64,000 bases of DNA. Source: Chryseobacterium gleum (GTDB taxonomy: Bacteria; Bacteroidota; Bacteroidia; Flavobacteriales; Flavobacteriaceae). Below are positions 8,984-18,286 of this stretch, piece by piece. The stretch covers positions 89,375-153,374 of the forward strand of contig CAMCVI010000005.1 in NCBI GenBank assembly GCA_945881885.1, read 5' to 3'. The notes under the pieces were generated by a model. It was not told the origin of the DNA. It searched no databases and saw only the letters and a list, made by a program, of their open reading frames with translations. Positions within the stretch are counted from its first letter, which is position 1. Each line of letters begins with the position of its first letter. A program made the position numbers and the translations under genes.

Positions 8984-9793
8984 ATGGATTTACTACAAGC
9001 TATTATTATTGCTATAATTGAAGGCATAACAGAATATTTACCGGTTTCTTCTACAGGACATATGATTTTTGCCAGTTCTTATTTCGGTATTGAAAAAGAA
9101 GAATTTGTAAAATTATTTCAAGTTTCTATACAATTTGGAGCCATTTTGGCAGTCGTAGTTTTGTATTGGAAAAAGTTTTTCGATTTCTCGAAGCTGCAGT
9201 TCTTCATCAAATTGGCTTGTGCAGTTGTTCCTGCTTTAATTTTGGGAAAATTGTTTGATGATAAAATCGAAGCTGTTTTAGAACATCCTACACCTATTGC
9301 GATTGTATTAATTATTGGAGGAATAATTTTACTATTCGTTGATAGATTTTTCAAAAATCCAACTATTTATAAAGAAGAAGATATTACCATTAAAAAAGCG
9401 CTTGCAATTGGTTTTTGGCAATGTTTGGCCATGATGCCTGGCACAAGTAGAAGTGCAGCAAGTATTATTGGAGGCATGCAACAAGGCTTAACTAGACAAG
9501 CAGCAGCTGAATTTTCTTTCTTTTTAGCCGTGCCAACAATGTTAGCGGTTACTTGTTATTCGGTGTTTTTGAAAACATACGATAAAAGTGGTTTAAAAGG
9601 TTTCGAATTAATTATGAAAACTGAAGACAATACTAAAATGTTTATCATTGGAAATTTAGTTGCGTTTGTGGTAGCGGTTTTAGCCATTAAATTTTTCATT
9701 GAAATCATTAAAAAATACGGATTTAAACCTTGGGGTTGGTACAGAATTATTGCTGGAATGCTATTGTTAGCGTACTTTAATTTTTACAAATAA
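8984..9793 (+). CDS. uppP: Undecaprenyl-diphosphate phosphatase
   Basis: This integral membrane enzyme recycles the C55 lipid carrier for peptidoglycan and O-antigen synthesis and gives basal bacitracin resistance. Both signature regions are present: EGITEYLPVSSTGH (residues 13-26, with the catalytic Glu and His) and PGTSRSA (about 152-158, with the catalytic Arg). At 269 residues with about eight helices it matches the BacA/UppP family. Its stop shares one base with the ATG of truB, so the two are translationally coupled. Confidence 0.96.
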   Translation: MDLLQAIIIAIIEGITEYLPVSSTGHMIFASSYFGIEKEEFVKLFQVSIQFGAILAVVVLYWKKFFDFSKLQFFIKLACAVVPALILGKLFDDKIEAVLEHPTPIAIVLIIGGIILLFVDRFFKNPTIYKEEDITIKKALAIGFWQCLAMMPGTSRSAASIIGGMQQGLTRQAAAEFSFFLAVPTMLAVTCYSVFLKTYDKSGLKGFELIMKTEDNTKMFIIGNLVAFVVAVLAIKFFIEIIKKYGFKPWGWYRIIAGMLLLAYFNFYK

Positions 9794-10497
9794 TGAAAGC
9801 AGAAGACTACCAAGAAGGACAAATTTTACTAATTGATAAACCACTAAAATGGTCGTCTTTTCAAGCTGTAAATAAATTAAAATTCGGGCTAATTAAGGAA
9901 TTAAAATTACCTAAAAAATTCAAAATTGGTCACGCCGGCACATTAGATCCCTTAGCATCTGGTTTATTACTGATTTGTACCGGAAAATTCACCAAAAGAA
10001 TTGAAGAATTACAAGGTCAAGCTAAAGAATATACTGGAACAATTACAGTTGGCGCCACAACGCCGTCATACGATTTAGAAACAGAAATCAACGAAAGATT
10101 TCCAACAGAACATATTTTAGAAGCTTTAATTTACGAAACTTTACCGCAATTTATTGGTGAAATTGACCAAAAACCACCTGTTTTTTCAGCCATCAAAAAA
10201 GATGGAAAACGATTGTACGAATCGGCTCGTGCAGGTATTGAAGTGGAAATAAAAACCAGAAAAGTAACAGTTTTCGAATTTGAAATTACCAGAATAGCCT
10301 TACCCGAAATAGATTTCAGAATTGTATGCAGCAAAGGAACGTACATTCGCTCCATCGCTTACGATTTTGGTTTGGCATTAAATTCAGGGGGACATTTAAC
10401 CGCGCTTCGTAGAACAAAAATCGGTGATTATTCAGTAGAAAATGCTTTAGAACCTGAAGCTTTTATTGAAGGGTTGCAACAATTTCCTTCATTGTAG
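9793..10497 (+). CDS. truB: tRNA pseudouridine(55) synthase
   Basis: The enzyme forms pseudouridine 55 in the T-loop of tRNAs. GHAGTLDPLASGLL (from residue 46) contains the catalytic Asp52, and KWSSFQAVNKL, KPPVFSAIKKDGKRLYE and CSKGTYIRSIAYDFG are further family blocks. At 234 residues it is short because it lacks the C-terminal PUA domain of the E. coli enzyme, as is usual in Bacteroidota. It overlaps uppP by one base and converges with the next gene, sharing its last 35 bp. Confidence 0.96.
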   Translation: MKAEDYQEGQILLIDKPLKWSSFQAVNKLKFGLIKELKLPKKFKIGHAGTLDPLASGLLLICTGKFTKRIEELQGQAKEYTGTITVGATTPSYDLETEINERFPTEHILEALIYETLPQFIGEIDQKPPVFSAIKKDGKRLYESARAGIEVEIKTRKVTVFEFEITRIALPEIDFRIVCSKGTYIRSIAYDFGLALNSGGHLTALRRTKIGDYSVENALEPEAFIEGLQQFPSL

Positions 10498-11053
10498 CAA
10501 TTCCTTTATCTTCTAAATACCATTTTTGTAGAGCAATTTTTGCTGTTTCATCTACAATTCCATTTTTAGCTTTGTAATCTAAAATTAGGTTTTTTGCAGC
10601 TTCTGGCCGCGGCCCCCAATGATTGATTAGATTTAAGTTTTCATCTAAAATCAGTAATTTTGGAATGGATTTTGCACCATTGGTTAAAAACTGGTTCATC
10701 AAGACTTCGTTTTCATCACGTAAAACTATTTTCAAGTCAATTTTTTCAGATGCATCTGACATTAATTTGATAATTGGTAAAATCTGAGCAGCATCGCCAC
10801 ACCAACCTTCTGAAATTATTAACCAAGTCTGTTTTGATGCAATATTTTGTAATGTTTTTTCTACTTCGGCATCTAATTTAAGCGTTTTTTCTAAACGTTT
10901 CATTCGTATTTCATTCAATTCCGAATAGTGTAATAGATCCGCGCTTTGTTCATTTCCTGTCGATTTTCCTTCGCTAATTAATTTCGAAACTAAGGACAGA
11001 TATTCATAGTAATAAAGACTTTTTTGTAAGGCAGATTGAATGAGAGTTGACAT
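10463..11053 (-). CDS. Thioredoxin-fold protein with a WCGDA active site
   Basis: The 196-residue cytoplasmic protein has no signal peptide. The segment TWLIISEGWCGDAAQILPII places a single cysteine at the N-terminal position of the thioredoxin motif, with CGDA instead of CxxC. IPKLLILDENLNLINHWGPRP follows, with the conserved cis-Pro. It belongs to the thioredoxin-like family seen beside truB in flavobacteria, but its redox partner is unknown. With one active-site Cys a classical dithiol reductase role is doubtful. Its 3' end overlaps truB. Confidence 0.8.
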   Translation of the reverse strand: MSTLIQSALQKSLYYYEYLSLVSKLISEGKSTGNEQSADLLHYSELNEIRMKRLEKTLKLDAEVEKTLQNIASKQTWLIISEGWCGDAAQILPIIKLMSDASEKIDLKIVLRDENEVLMNQFLTNGAKSIPKLLILDENLNLINHWGPRPEAAKNLILDYKAKNGIVDETAKIALQKWYLEDKGIATMKEIVATLQ

Positions 11054-11069
11054 AACTTAAAAATTTTTA

Positions 11070-11077
11070 CAAATTTA
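11070..11077 (-). promoter_or_regulatory. -7 promoter element of the thioredoxin-fold gene
   Basis: TAAATTTG on the minus strand, 16 bp before the ATG at 11053. Confidence 0.5.
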
Positions 11078-11164
11078 AAAATAAATAATGACCAATTGTA
11101 AACTAAAAGTTAAATAGAAATGATGTTTCTAAATTAATTTGTTTTTTTGATAGCAGATAATAAT

Positions 11165-11172
11165 TATATTTG
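11165..11172 (+). promoter_or_regulatory. -7 promoter element of pyrH-frr
   Basis: TATATTTG, 19 bp before the pyrH ATG. A TTTG lies 15 bp further upstream, closer than usual for a -33 element. Confidence 0.6.
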
Positions 11173-11191
11173 CAACACTAAAAACATCACC

Positions 11192-11899
11192 ATGAGTTAC
11201 AAAAGAATCCTTCTTAAATTAAGCGGAGAAGCCTTAATGGGCGAAAGACAGTACGGAATTGATCCGAAAACTTTAGCAGATTACGCTTTAGAAATCAAAC
11301 AAATTCACGACCAAGGTGTTGAAATTGCCATAGTAATTGGCGGTGGAAATATTTTTAGAGGTGTTTCTGGAGCAAGCAACGGTATGGATAGAGTGCAAGG
11401 AGATTATATGGGAATGTTAGCCACGGTAATTAACGGAATGGCGCTTCAAGGCGCACTAGAAGATGCGGGAATGCAAACGCGTTTGCAAACGGCATTAAAA
11501 ATTGAAGCTATTGCAGAACCATATATAAAAAGAAGAGCTACAAGACACTTAGAAAAAGGAAGAATTGTAATTTTTGGTGCTGGAACAGGGAATCCGTATT
11601 TTACAACAGATACCGCAGCAGTTTTAAGAGGAATTGAAGTAGGTTGTGATGTGATTTTAAAAGGAACACGTGTAGATGGAGTATATTCAGCAGATCCTGA
11701 AAAAGATGCTAGTGCTGTAAAATACAACACCATTACTTTTGATGATGTTTTAGCCAAAGGATTAAATGTAATGGATACTACAGCTTTTACTTTAAGCCAG
11801 GAAAATAAATTGCCGATTATTGTTTTCGATATGAACAAAAAAGGAAATTTACTTAAAATTTGTAACGGAGATACAGTAGGAACAACAGTAACGATATAA
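11192..11899 (+). CDS. pyrH: UMP kinase
   Basis: The enzyme phosphorylates UMP to UDP in pyrimidine synthesis. The start is set at [17 protein letters not shown], the usual N-terminus; a longer frame from 11147 would overlap the promoter. Family blocks are [35 protein letters not shown] and [11 protein letters not shown]. The 235-residue length is normal. It is followed 80 bp later by frr, a pairing conserved across many bacteria, and the spacer holds only AT-rich TTAGAATTTTAG-type words. Confidence 0.97.
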   Translation: MSYKRILLKLSGEALMGERQYGIDPKTLADYALEIKQIHDQGVEIAIVIGGGNIFRGVSGASNGMDRVQGDYMGMLATVINGMALQGALEDAGMQTRLQTALKIEAIAEPYIKRRATRHLEKGRIVIFGAGTGNPYFTTDTAAVLRGIEVGCDVILKGTRVDGVYSADPEKDASAVKYNTITFDDVLAKGLNVMDTTAFTLSQENKLPIIVFDMNKKGNLLKICNGDTVGTTVTI

Positions 11900-11979
11900 T
11901 TAGATTATTAGAATTTTAGACTATTAGAATACATTTTAGTCTAACAATCTTTAATCTAACCATCTAAAAATCATAAAAA

Positions 11980-12543
11980 ATGACAGAAGAAATTAATTTT
12001 ATTATCGACAGTGCGAAAGAATCTATGAATGGTTCAGTAGCGCATTTAGAAAAAGAATTTTTAAACATTAGAGCAGGAAAAGCCTCTCCGCAAATGTTAG
12101 GAAGTGTTTTTGTAGATTATTATGGTGCACAAACTGCCTTGTCGCAAGTGGCTAATGTTGTAGCTGCAGACGCAAGAACTTTAACAGTTACGCCTTGGGA
12201 AAAAGCCATGTTGCAACCTATTGAAAAAGCGATAATGATTGCTAATTTAGGGTTAAACCCGATGAATAATGGCGATAATATTATCATTAGTATTCCTGCT
12301 TTAACAGAAGATAGAAGACGCGAATTGGTAAAACAAGCTAAAGCAGAAGCTGAAGATGCCAAAGTTGGTATAAGAAACGCCAGAAAAGACGCCAATAGCG
12401 ACATAAAAAAAGAAGAAAAAGACGGAACATCTGAAGATATTTGTAAAATTGCGGAAGATTCCGTACAAAAATTAACGGATGCTTTTATTAAGAAAATTGA
12501 TGAGGTTTTTACAGCAAAAGAAGCTGAAATTATGAAAGTTTAA
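11980..12543 (+). CDS. frr: Ribosome recycling factor
   Basis: The 187-residue RRF works with EF-G to split post-termination ribosomes. Recognisable blocks are FLNIRAGKASPQMLGSVFVDYYG near the N-terminus, PWEKAMLQPIEKAI, and the C-terminal DGTSEDICKIAEDSVQKLTD helix. It is co-transcribed with pyrH and ended by the hairpin at 12582-12617. Confidence 0.97.
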   Translation: MTEEINFIIDSAKESMNGSVAHLEKEFLNIRAGKASPQMLGSVFVDYYGAQTALSQVANVVAADARTLTVTPWEKAMLQPIEKAIMIANLGLNPMNNGDNIIISIPALTEDRRRELVKQAKAEAEDAKVGIRNARKDANSDIKKEEKDGTSEDICKIAEDSVQKLTDAFIKKIDEVFTAKEAEIMKV

Positions 12544-12581
12544 GTTTTTTTAGAAAACAGAGAATAGAATATAGAATATAG

Positions 12582-12617
12582 AAAACCCTGCAAATAGTAT
12601 TTTTGCAGGTTTTTTTG
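12582..12617 (+). terminator. Terminator of pyrH-frr
   Basis: AAAACCCTGCAAA pairs with TTTTGCAGGTTTTTTT. The upstream spacer contains the AT word repeat TAGAATATAGAATATAGAAA, also seen near 47945. Confidence 0.8.
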
Positions 12618-12624
12618 TGTTTTA

Positions 12625-12649
12625 TCATTCTGAACTTGTTTCAGAATCT
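12625..12649. repeat. Dispersed repeat A, copy 1
   Basis: TCATTCTGAACTTGTTTC followed by AGAATCT. It forms a large inverted repeat with copy 2 at 12669-12693. Confidence 0.8.
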
Positions 12650-12668
12650 TATTGTTTTGAAATTTAGG

Positions 12669-12693
12669 AATCTGAAACAAGTTCAGATTGACA
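12669..12693. repeat. Dispersed repeat A, copy 2 (inverted)
   Basis: AATCTGAAACAAGTTCAG followed by ATTGACA is the reverse complement of copy 1 with one change. Confidence 0.8.
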
Positions 12694-12714
12694 AATTTAA
12701 TGAGATTTTTTAAG

Positions 12715-13728
12715 TTACATTTTTCCAACTAAAGTTTTCAAATACACCTTCATATCTAAAAACTCAAAATCAATGGCGTTTTTAATTTTAATTGTATCAT
12801 GTGTTTCCAAATTATATAACGCGTTTATGTTAGCTTTTGTAAGCATTCTTTTTCTGAAAAACAGGGTTGCGAAAATAAATTCAAAGATTCTAATTATTTG
12901 CAATTGCCACTTCTTTATTTCAAATTTTGGGGTTTTTACTTTTTTGCCATTCTGAACTTGTTTCAGAATCTCTGCAATGCTATCAAATAATTCTTTGTAA
13001 GTTACATCTTCGGCAACTAAAATAAAACGTTCGCCTGAAATGTTGCTTTTCATCAGAGTTGTCATCGCTTTTATGACATCTTCTACAGCCACAATTCCTA
13101 GTTTGCCAATTGTATAAAATAATTGTCCGTCTTTGATATTTTTGATGAGTAAAGAACTGCCTTCTGTTGGAAATCCATTCCCGAAAATTACACCCGGATT
13201 GACAATTACAACATCCAATCCTTCGTGAAAACCACGCCAAACTTCCATTTCTGCGCCAAACTTTGAAATAGAATAATCGCTTCTTACGGTTTCGTTGTTT
13301 CTTACTGTTTCTTCATTAATAATTAAATTTTGTTCTGTTCCGTTTCCTAATGCTGAAATAGAACTCACATAGCATAGTTTTTTTACATCAGAAGTTAAAC
13401 TGCAATTTACCACATTTGCTGTTCCAACAATATTATTTTGGTATAGTTTGCCCTCATCTTTTGGATTAAATGAAACTAATGCGGCACAATGATATACATT
13501 AGAAACGTTTGTAAAAGCAGTTTCAAGAGCAGGAATATCTAAAATATCGGCATTAACCCAATCGATTTTTTCAAATTGAGGAAGCTTGTTTTCTTTTTCA
13601 AATAAATTTTTAATGTGTTGTAGTTTTTTCTCCGATCTATATATTGCACGAATGGCATTCTCTTCTTGTGAAAGTTGCAATAATAAATGAAAACCAACTA
13701 AACCTGTTCCGCCTGTAACTAATATCAT
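12715..13728 (-). CDS. NAD-dependent epimerase/dehydratase (extended SDR)
   Basis: The 337-residue protein has an N-terminal dinucleotide-binding motif VTGGTGLVGFHLL (GxxGxxG, residues 6-12), DILD, the VSSISALG strand, and the catalytic YSISK near residue 151. It belongs to the dihydroflavonol-reductase-like branch of extended SDRs; the substrate cannot be told. Residues about 253-260 (EILKQVQN) are an in-frame translation of dispersed repeat A, between IAE and the KTPKFEIKKWQL segment where homologues are expected to be shorter. It converges with frr. Confidence 0.85.
   Translation of the reverse strand: MILVTGGTGLVGFHLLLQLSQEENAIRAIYRSEKKLQHIKNLFEKENKLPQFEKIDWVNADILDIPALETAFTNVSNVYHCAALVSFNPKDEGKLYQNNIVGTANVVNCSLTSDVKKLCYVSSISALGNGTEQNLIINEETVRNNETVRSDYSISKFGAEMEVWRGFHEGLDVVIVNPGVIFGNGFPTEGSSLLIKNIKDGQLFYTIGKLGIVAVEDVIKAMTTLMKSNISGERFILVAEDVTYKELFDSIAEILKQVQNGKKVKTPKFEIKKWQLQIIRIFEFIFATLFFRKRMLTKANINALYNLETHDTIKIKNAIDFEFLDMKVYLKTLVGKM
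12948..12971. repeat. Dispersed repeat A, copy 3, inside a coding sequence
   Basis: CATTCTGAACTTGTTTCAGA and four more matching bases lie in frame in the SDR gene, where they encode ILKQVQN on the minus strand. Confidence 0.8.
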
Positions 13729-13832
13729 TTTGTAAAATTAGTGAAAAATTGAAAAAATAAGTAGCTTCTAATAAAGAAAAAACCAGTATAAATAATCTAA
13801 AATTCGCATTTCTAAAACTCAAAAATTCGCAC

Positions 13833-13840
13833 TATATTTG
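13833..13840 (+). promoter_or_regulatory. -7 promoter element of asnS
   Basis: TATATTTG, 27 bp before the asnS ATG. Confidence 0.6.
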
Positions 13841-13867
13841 CAGTATAAATGAATTTTACGAAAAATT

Positions 13868-15316
13868 ATGAAGCACATCAGAATTATAGATTTATTAGAA
13901 AACACAAAAACGTTACAAGAAGTCAACGCAAAAGGTTGGGTAAGAACTTTTAGAAACAATCAGTTTGTTGCGTTAAATGATGGTTCAACACTTAATAATA
14001 TTCAGTGTGTGGTTGATTTTGAAAACACACCTGAAGAAACGCTAAAAAGGATTACTACTGGCGCAGCTATTTCTGTGACTGGAACTTTAGTAGAAAGTCA
14101 AGGTGCTGGACAAAAAGTTGAAATTCAAGTAACTAAACTAGAAATTCTAGGGGATTCTGATGCTGAAAAATTCCCAATACAACCCAAAAATAAACCAAGT
14201 TTAGACTTTTTAAGAGAAAATGCCCACTTGCGTACCAGAACTAATATGTTTGGTGCCATTATGCGAGTGCGTTCTACATTGTCTTTTGCAGTGCATAAAT
14301 ATTTTCAAGAAAAAGGTTTTGTGTATGTAAACACACCAATTATTACAGGTTCTGATGCGGAAGGTGCTGGAGAAATGTTTCAAGTTTCGGCTTTGCCTTT
14401 TGATAATACGCCAAGAACAGAAGACGGAAAAGTAAACTATAAAGAAGATTTTTTCGGTAAACAAACCAATCTTACGGTTTCTGGGCAATTAGAAGCAGAA
14501 ACGTATGCGATGTCTTTAGGTCAAGTGTATACTTTCGGACCTACTTTTCGTGCGGAGAATTCAAACACATCTCGTCATTTGGCAGAATTTTGGATGATTG
14601 AGCCAGAAGTAGCTTTTAATGAATTGGCTGCGAATATGGATTTAGCGGAAGATTTTATTCAAAATGTAATAAAATATACGTTAGATAAATGTCCTGAAGA
14701 TTTAAAATTCTTAGAAAATCGTTTATTAGAAGAAGAAAAGAACAAACCACAAGCGGAACGTAGTGAAATGGCTTTGTTGGAAAAATTAAATTTCGTTTTA
14801 GAAAACAATTTCAAACGTGTTTCATATACCGAAGCTATTGATATTCTTAAAAATTCGAAACCAAATAAAAATAAAAAATTCCAATATTTAATAGACGAGT
14901 GGGGTGCCGATTTACAATCAGAACACGAACGTTTCTTGGTAGAAAAACATTTCAAATGTCCAGTAATTTTGTTTGATTATCCAGCCAAAATTAAAGCATT
15001 TTATATGCGATTAAATGACGGAACCGAACCAGGAAAAGAAACTGTACGTGCTATGGATATTTTATTTCCAGGAATTGGAGAAATTGTTGGAGGTTCGCAA
15101 CGTGAAGAGCGTTTAGATGTTTTAATCGAAAAAATGAAAGCATTAGGTATTGATGAAGAAGAATTATGGTGGTATTTAGATACCAGAAGATTCGGTTCAG
15201 CCGTGCATTCAGGTTTCGGATTAGGTTTTGAAAGATTGGTATTGTTTGTTACGGGGATGACTAACATTCGCGATGTAATTCCGTTCCCAAGAACACCAGA
15301 TAATGCAGAGTTTTAG
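13868..15316 (+). CDS. asnS: Asparaginyl-tRNA synthetase
   Basis: This class IIb synthetase charges tRNA-Asn. An N-terminal OB-fold anticodon-binding domain (about residues 15-105) is followed by the catalytic domain. The latter shows [21 protein letters not shown], the motif-2 region [24 protein letters not shown] and motif 3 [15 protein letters not shown] near the C-terminus. At 482 residues it is slightly longer than the E. coli protein, with the usual flavobacterial insertion around 275-335. rpoN follows 94 bp later, a conserved order. Confidence 0.97.
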   Translation: MKHIRIIDLLENTKTLQEVNAKGWVRTFRNNQFVALNDGSTLNNIQCVVDFENTPEETLKRITTGAAISVTGTLVESQGAGQKVEIQVTKLEILGDSDAEKFPIQPKNKPSLDFLRENAHLRTRTNMFGAIMRVRSTLSFAVHKYFQEKGFVYVNTPIITGSDAEGAGEMFQVSALPFDNTPRTEDGKVNYKEDFFGKQTNLTVSGQLEAETYAMSLGQVYTFGPTFRAENSNTSRHLAEFWMIEPEVAFNELAANMDLAEDFIQNVIKYTLDKCPEDLKFLENRLLEEEKNKPQAERSEMALLEKLNFVLENNFKRVSYTEAIDILKNSKPNKNKKFQYLIDEWGADLQSEHERFLVEKHFKCPVILFDYPAKIKAFYMRLNDGTEPGKETVRAMDILFPGIGEIVGGSQREERLDVLIEKMKALGIDEEELWWYLDTRRFGSAVHSGFGLGFERLVLFVTGMTNIRDVIPFPRTPDNAEF

Positions 15317-15410
15317 AAAGTAGGTTCGATGTTTAGTTGTTTATTTGTTTAGCAGTTTTTTTCAACGACTTAACAAATAAAAGATTAAACACATAAACCA
15401 AAAAGACAAT

Positions 15411-16883
15411 ATGCTTAAACACAGTTTAAATTTCAAATTATCACAAAAATTATCGCCTCAACAAATACAGTTGATGAAGTTGATTCAATTGCCTACGCAA
15501 GCTTTTGAGCAACGTTTGCAAGAGGAAATGGTTGATAATCCTGCTTTAGAAGGAAGTTTAGACGACAATACAGAATCTTTAGAGGATTATAATGACACTT
15601 CAAATGATGAAGACAGTTATGACGATTACGACAACGACCAAATTGATACTGGCGACATTAATATTGATGAATATTTAAGCAATGACGATACGCCAGATTA
15701 TAAATATCAAAGTAATAATTATAGCGATGACGATGAAGACCGAACGCTGCCTATGGCTGCACAAATTAGTTTTCATCAAGATTTAATAAACCAATTAAAC
15801 ACTTTTATTCTTTCAGAAAACGACAGAGAAATTGCTGAATTTTTGGTTGGAAGTATTGAAGATTCTGGTTATATCAGAAGAACCATTCAGGATATAGTTG
15901 ATGATATGGCTTTTACGCAAGGCGTTTACACCGATGAAAAAACGGTTGAAAAAGTCTTGCACATTGTACAACAACTAGAACCTTCTGGGGTAGGCGCTAG
16001 AGATTTACAAGAATGTTTATTGATTCAATTAAAACACAAAACCCCAACGGAATCGGTTAATTTAGCAATTACATTAATCGACAAACAATTTGATGCGTTT
16101 ACCAAAAAACATTACGATAAATTACTACAAAAATTTGATTGTTCCAAAGAACAATTAAAAAAAGCCATTGAAGAAATTGAAAAATTAAATCCAAAACCGG
16201 GTGGAAGTTATGATAGCAATAGTAGAATTGTGGAACATGTAGTGCCAGATTTTACCATTCGTATTGTAAATGGCGAATTAGAATTACTTTTGAACGGCAG
16301 AAACGCACCAGAATTACATGTGTCAAAAGACTATCAAGAAATGTTACAAACGTATAAAGTTTCAAACGATAAATCTAATTCACAGAAAGATGCAGTGCAA
16401 TTTATCAAACAAAAATTAGATTCTGCCAAATGGTTCATTGATGCCATCAAACAGCGTCAAGAAACCTTGTTTGTTACCATGAACGCCATAATGTATTTTC
16501 AACAAGAATATTTTTTAGAAGGCGAAGAATCAAAACTAAAACCAATGATTCTAAAGGATATTGCTGAAATGATTGGTTTAGATATTTCAACTATTTCTCG
16601 AGTTGCGAATAGTAAATATGTTGATACACCATACGGAACAAAATTAATTAAAGAATTCTTTTCTGAAGCAATGAAAAACGATCAAGGAGAAGACGTTTCT
16701 ACCATTGAAATCAAAAATATTTTAGAACGCGTTATTGCAGAAGAAGACAAAAGCAAGCCATTGCCAGATGAGGATTTAGCAGCTATTTTAAAAGAAAAAG
16801 GATTTCCTATTGCAAGAAGGACTATTGCCAAATACCGAGAACAATTAGATATTCCGGTAGCCAGATTGAGAAAAAAAATGTAA
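15411..16883 (+). CDS. rpoN: RNA polymerase sigma-54 factor
   Basis: The 490-residue sigma-N starts with the glutamine-rich activator region I (LSQKLSPQQIQLMKLIQLP, residues 10-28). An acidic, Asp-rich region II follows (about 45-115), then the core-binding domain. The C-terminal DNA-binding domain ends with the RpoN box ARRTIAKYRE (about 468-477). It directs transcription that needs AAA+ enhancer-binding activators; none is encoded in this window. Probably co-transcribed with asnS and the following membrane protein. Confidence 0.96.
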   Translation: MLKHSLNFKLSQKLSPQQIQLMKLIQLPTQAFEQRLQEEMVDNPALEGSLDDNTESLEDYNDTSNDEDSYDDYDNDQIDTGDINIDEYLSNDDTPDYKYQSNNYSDDDEDRTLPMAAQISFHQDLINQLNTFILSENDREIAEFLVGSIEDSGYIRRTIQDIVDDMAFTQGVYTDEKTVEKVLHIVQQLEPSGVGARDLQECLLIQLKHKTPTESVNLAITLIDKQFDAFTKKHYDKLLQKFDCSKEQLKKAIEEIEKLNPKPGGSYDSNSRIVEHVVPDFTIRIVNGELELLLNGRNAPELHVSKDYQEMLQTYKVSNDKSNSQKDAVQFIKQKLDSAKWFIDAIKQRQETLFVTMNAIMYFQQEYFLEGEESKLKPMILKDIAEMIGLDISTISRVANSKYVDTPYGTKLIKEFFSEAMKNDQGEDVSTIEIKNILERVIAEEDKSKPLPDEDLAAILKEKGFPIARRTIAKYREQLDIPVARLRKKM

Positions 16884-16912
16884 CTTTTTCAAAACTATTA
16901 AATCTGTTTCAA

Positions 16913-17524
16913 TTGTTTGTAAAACATCTTTTAAAACCGTTTTCTTATATTTTTCATCCGATATTTATATCAATTTACGGAGCAATATTGTATTTTTTGT
17001 TTACAGCAAACACCAATTATTTGTCCGAAATATATTTGTCGTGTATTCAAATTTTTATTCTTACCGTTCTTTTGCCCTTAAGTTTTTATTCGTTATTAAA
17101 AGTTTTTAAAAAAATACAATCATTTACAGAAGCCACTCTTGAAGAAAGAAGATTACCAATTTTTATTCAATTAGTATTGGTGTATTTATTATTAAAATTC
17201 ACGCTTTTAGAAACGCATTTCCCAGAATTATTTAAGTTTTTTCAGGCTGGATTTATAAGTGCTTTTTTAGTTTTTATTTCTGTAATGTTAAGGTTTAAAG
17301 CTAGTTTGCATATGATAGGTTGTACTTCATTGGCTGTTTTTGTGTTGATGTTTACTAGTTATTTAGCAATACCAGCACTTAATACTGTAGCTTATTTAAT
17401 ACTTTGTATGGGTTTTGTAGCCTCCTCAAGATTATATATGAAGGCTCATACACCGATAGAGTTGATTGTAGGAATAGTTATAGGAGGTTTGCCACAAATT
17501 TTGGTTTGGTTTTACAATATATAA
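16913..17524 (+). CDS. PAP2-like integral membrane protein
   Basis: The 203-residue protein has about six hydrophobic helices. The C-terminal SRLYMKAHTPIELIVG resembles phosphatase motifs 2-3 of the PAP2 family (SR-x5-H-x3-D), but the final acidic residue is Glu and motif 1 is not obvious, so catalysis is uncertain. The start is a TTG at 16913, 29 bp after the rpoN stop; no in-frame ATG lies near the N-terminus. The last 13 bp overlap the convergent barrel-protein gene. Proteins of this type often follow rpoN in flavobacteria. Confidence 0.65.
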   Translation: MFVKHLLKPFSYIFHPIFISIYGAILYFLFTANTNYLSEIYLSCIQIFILTVLLPLSFYSLLKVFKKIQSFTEATLEERRLPIFIQLVLVYLLLKFTLLETHFPELFKFFQAGFISAFLVFISVMLRFKASLHMIGCTSLAVFVLMFTSYLAIPALNTVAYLILCMGFVASSRLYMKAHTPIELIVGIVIGGLPQILVWFYNI

Positions 17525-18150
17525 AAGATAAAACCAACATTAAAATTACTCATTTTAGAACCTTCTTTAAAAATTGGATTTATACCATAATAAATGTATG
17601 GGTTCCAGGTATTAAAACCAACAGAAATATAGGCGCCGTATTGCAAACGATTTATTTCATCTAAAATAGATTCTTTTGTATTTTCTGTTGTGGATTCTAA
17701 TTTTGAATTAAACACATAACTTGTTTTAAATCCAGTGTAAATTCTCCAAAAACTGTGACTATTTGGGGTAGCATTTCGCCATCTGATTTCTAAAGGAAAA
17801 TCAATAGTGTGCGATGAAATTATAGTTCGGATGTTATCAGTCGTATTGTTTTCAGTAGCGCTAACAATTTCTACAGAATTTATAAACTGTTTGATATTAT
17901 TGTACGAATAGCCAATACCTGGAGCAATTGCCCAATGCCTGTTTTTAGAAATGGGAAAATCTCTCAAAAAGCCAAAAGTAATTCCTGGAGAAAATGAAAA
18001 TTGCTTAAAGCCATCTGGCCGATTTTGTATTAAATTATAACTTAAAGAGGCATAAAATTGATCTTCTCTGTAAAGCGAATCAATTTCAATTGGTTTTATT
18101 TCTTGTGAGAAACAAAAAAAGGGAATCCATAAAAAAAATAATATTTTCAT
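17512..18150 (-). CDS. PorT-like outer-membrane beta-barrel protein
   Basis: The 212-residue protein has a signal peptide (MKILFFLWIPFFCFSQ) and then alternating amphipathic strands (FYASLSYNLI, FSFSPGITFGFLRDF, HWAIAPGIGYSYNN, FWRIYTGFKTSYVF), ending FNVGFIFYIL. This is an eight-strand barrel of the PorT/OmpW-like type. It may be a paralogue of PorT/SprT of the type IX system, but it is not in the usual porT neighbourhood, so that role is unproven. Confidence 0.7.
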   Translation of the reverse strand: MKILFFLWIPFFCFSQEIKPIEIDSLYREDQFYASLSYNLIQNRPDGFKQFSFSPGITFGFLRDFPISKNRHWAIAPGIGYSYNNIKQFINSVEIVSATENNTTDNIRTIISSHTIDFPLEIRWRNATPNSHSFWRIYTGFKTSYVFNSKLESTTENTKESILDEINRLQYGAYISVGFNTWNPYIYYGINPIFKEGSKMSNFNVGFIFYIL

Positions 18151-18197
18151 GTGTAAAAGTAATTGTTCTTTAAGTTTCTAAAACCACAATAGTTTAG

Positions 18198-18282
18198 CAG
18201 AGAGGAAGGGATTCGAACCCTCGATATGTTGCCATATACACGCTTTCCAAGCGTGCGCCTTCAGCCACTCGGCCACCTCTCT
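18198..18282 (-). tRNA. tRNA-Ser (anticodon GGA)
   Basis: On the minus strand the acceptor AGAGAGG pairs with CCTCTCT, the discriminator is G, and CCA is not encoded. The anticodon loop TTGGAAA sits in a GCACGC/GCGTG stem, giving GGA. A long variable arm (TATATGGCAACATA) marks a class II tRNA, and the T arm GAGGGTTCGAATCCCTTC is intact. It starts only 4 nt after the ansA stop codon on the same strand, so it is probably cut from the ansA transcript. Confidence 0.95.
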
Positions 18283-18286
18283 AGTT

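Noticed and set aside
12540..12728. Minus-strand open frame of 62 codons between frr and the SDR gene
   Set aside because: It is a translation of the frr terminator and repeat A copies (it contains NKILKQVQNDK), with no domain and no promoter.
12600..12972. CRISPR array or insertion-sequence ends
   Set aside because: The repeats are few, inverted and unevenly spaced, with no cas genes, transposase or target-site duplications nearby.
17512..18150. Calling the barrel protein PorT of the type IX system
   Set aside because: The size is near, but the usual porT context (beside ubiE) is absent and barrel sequences are too variable to decide by eye.
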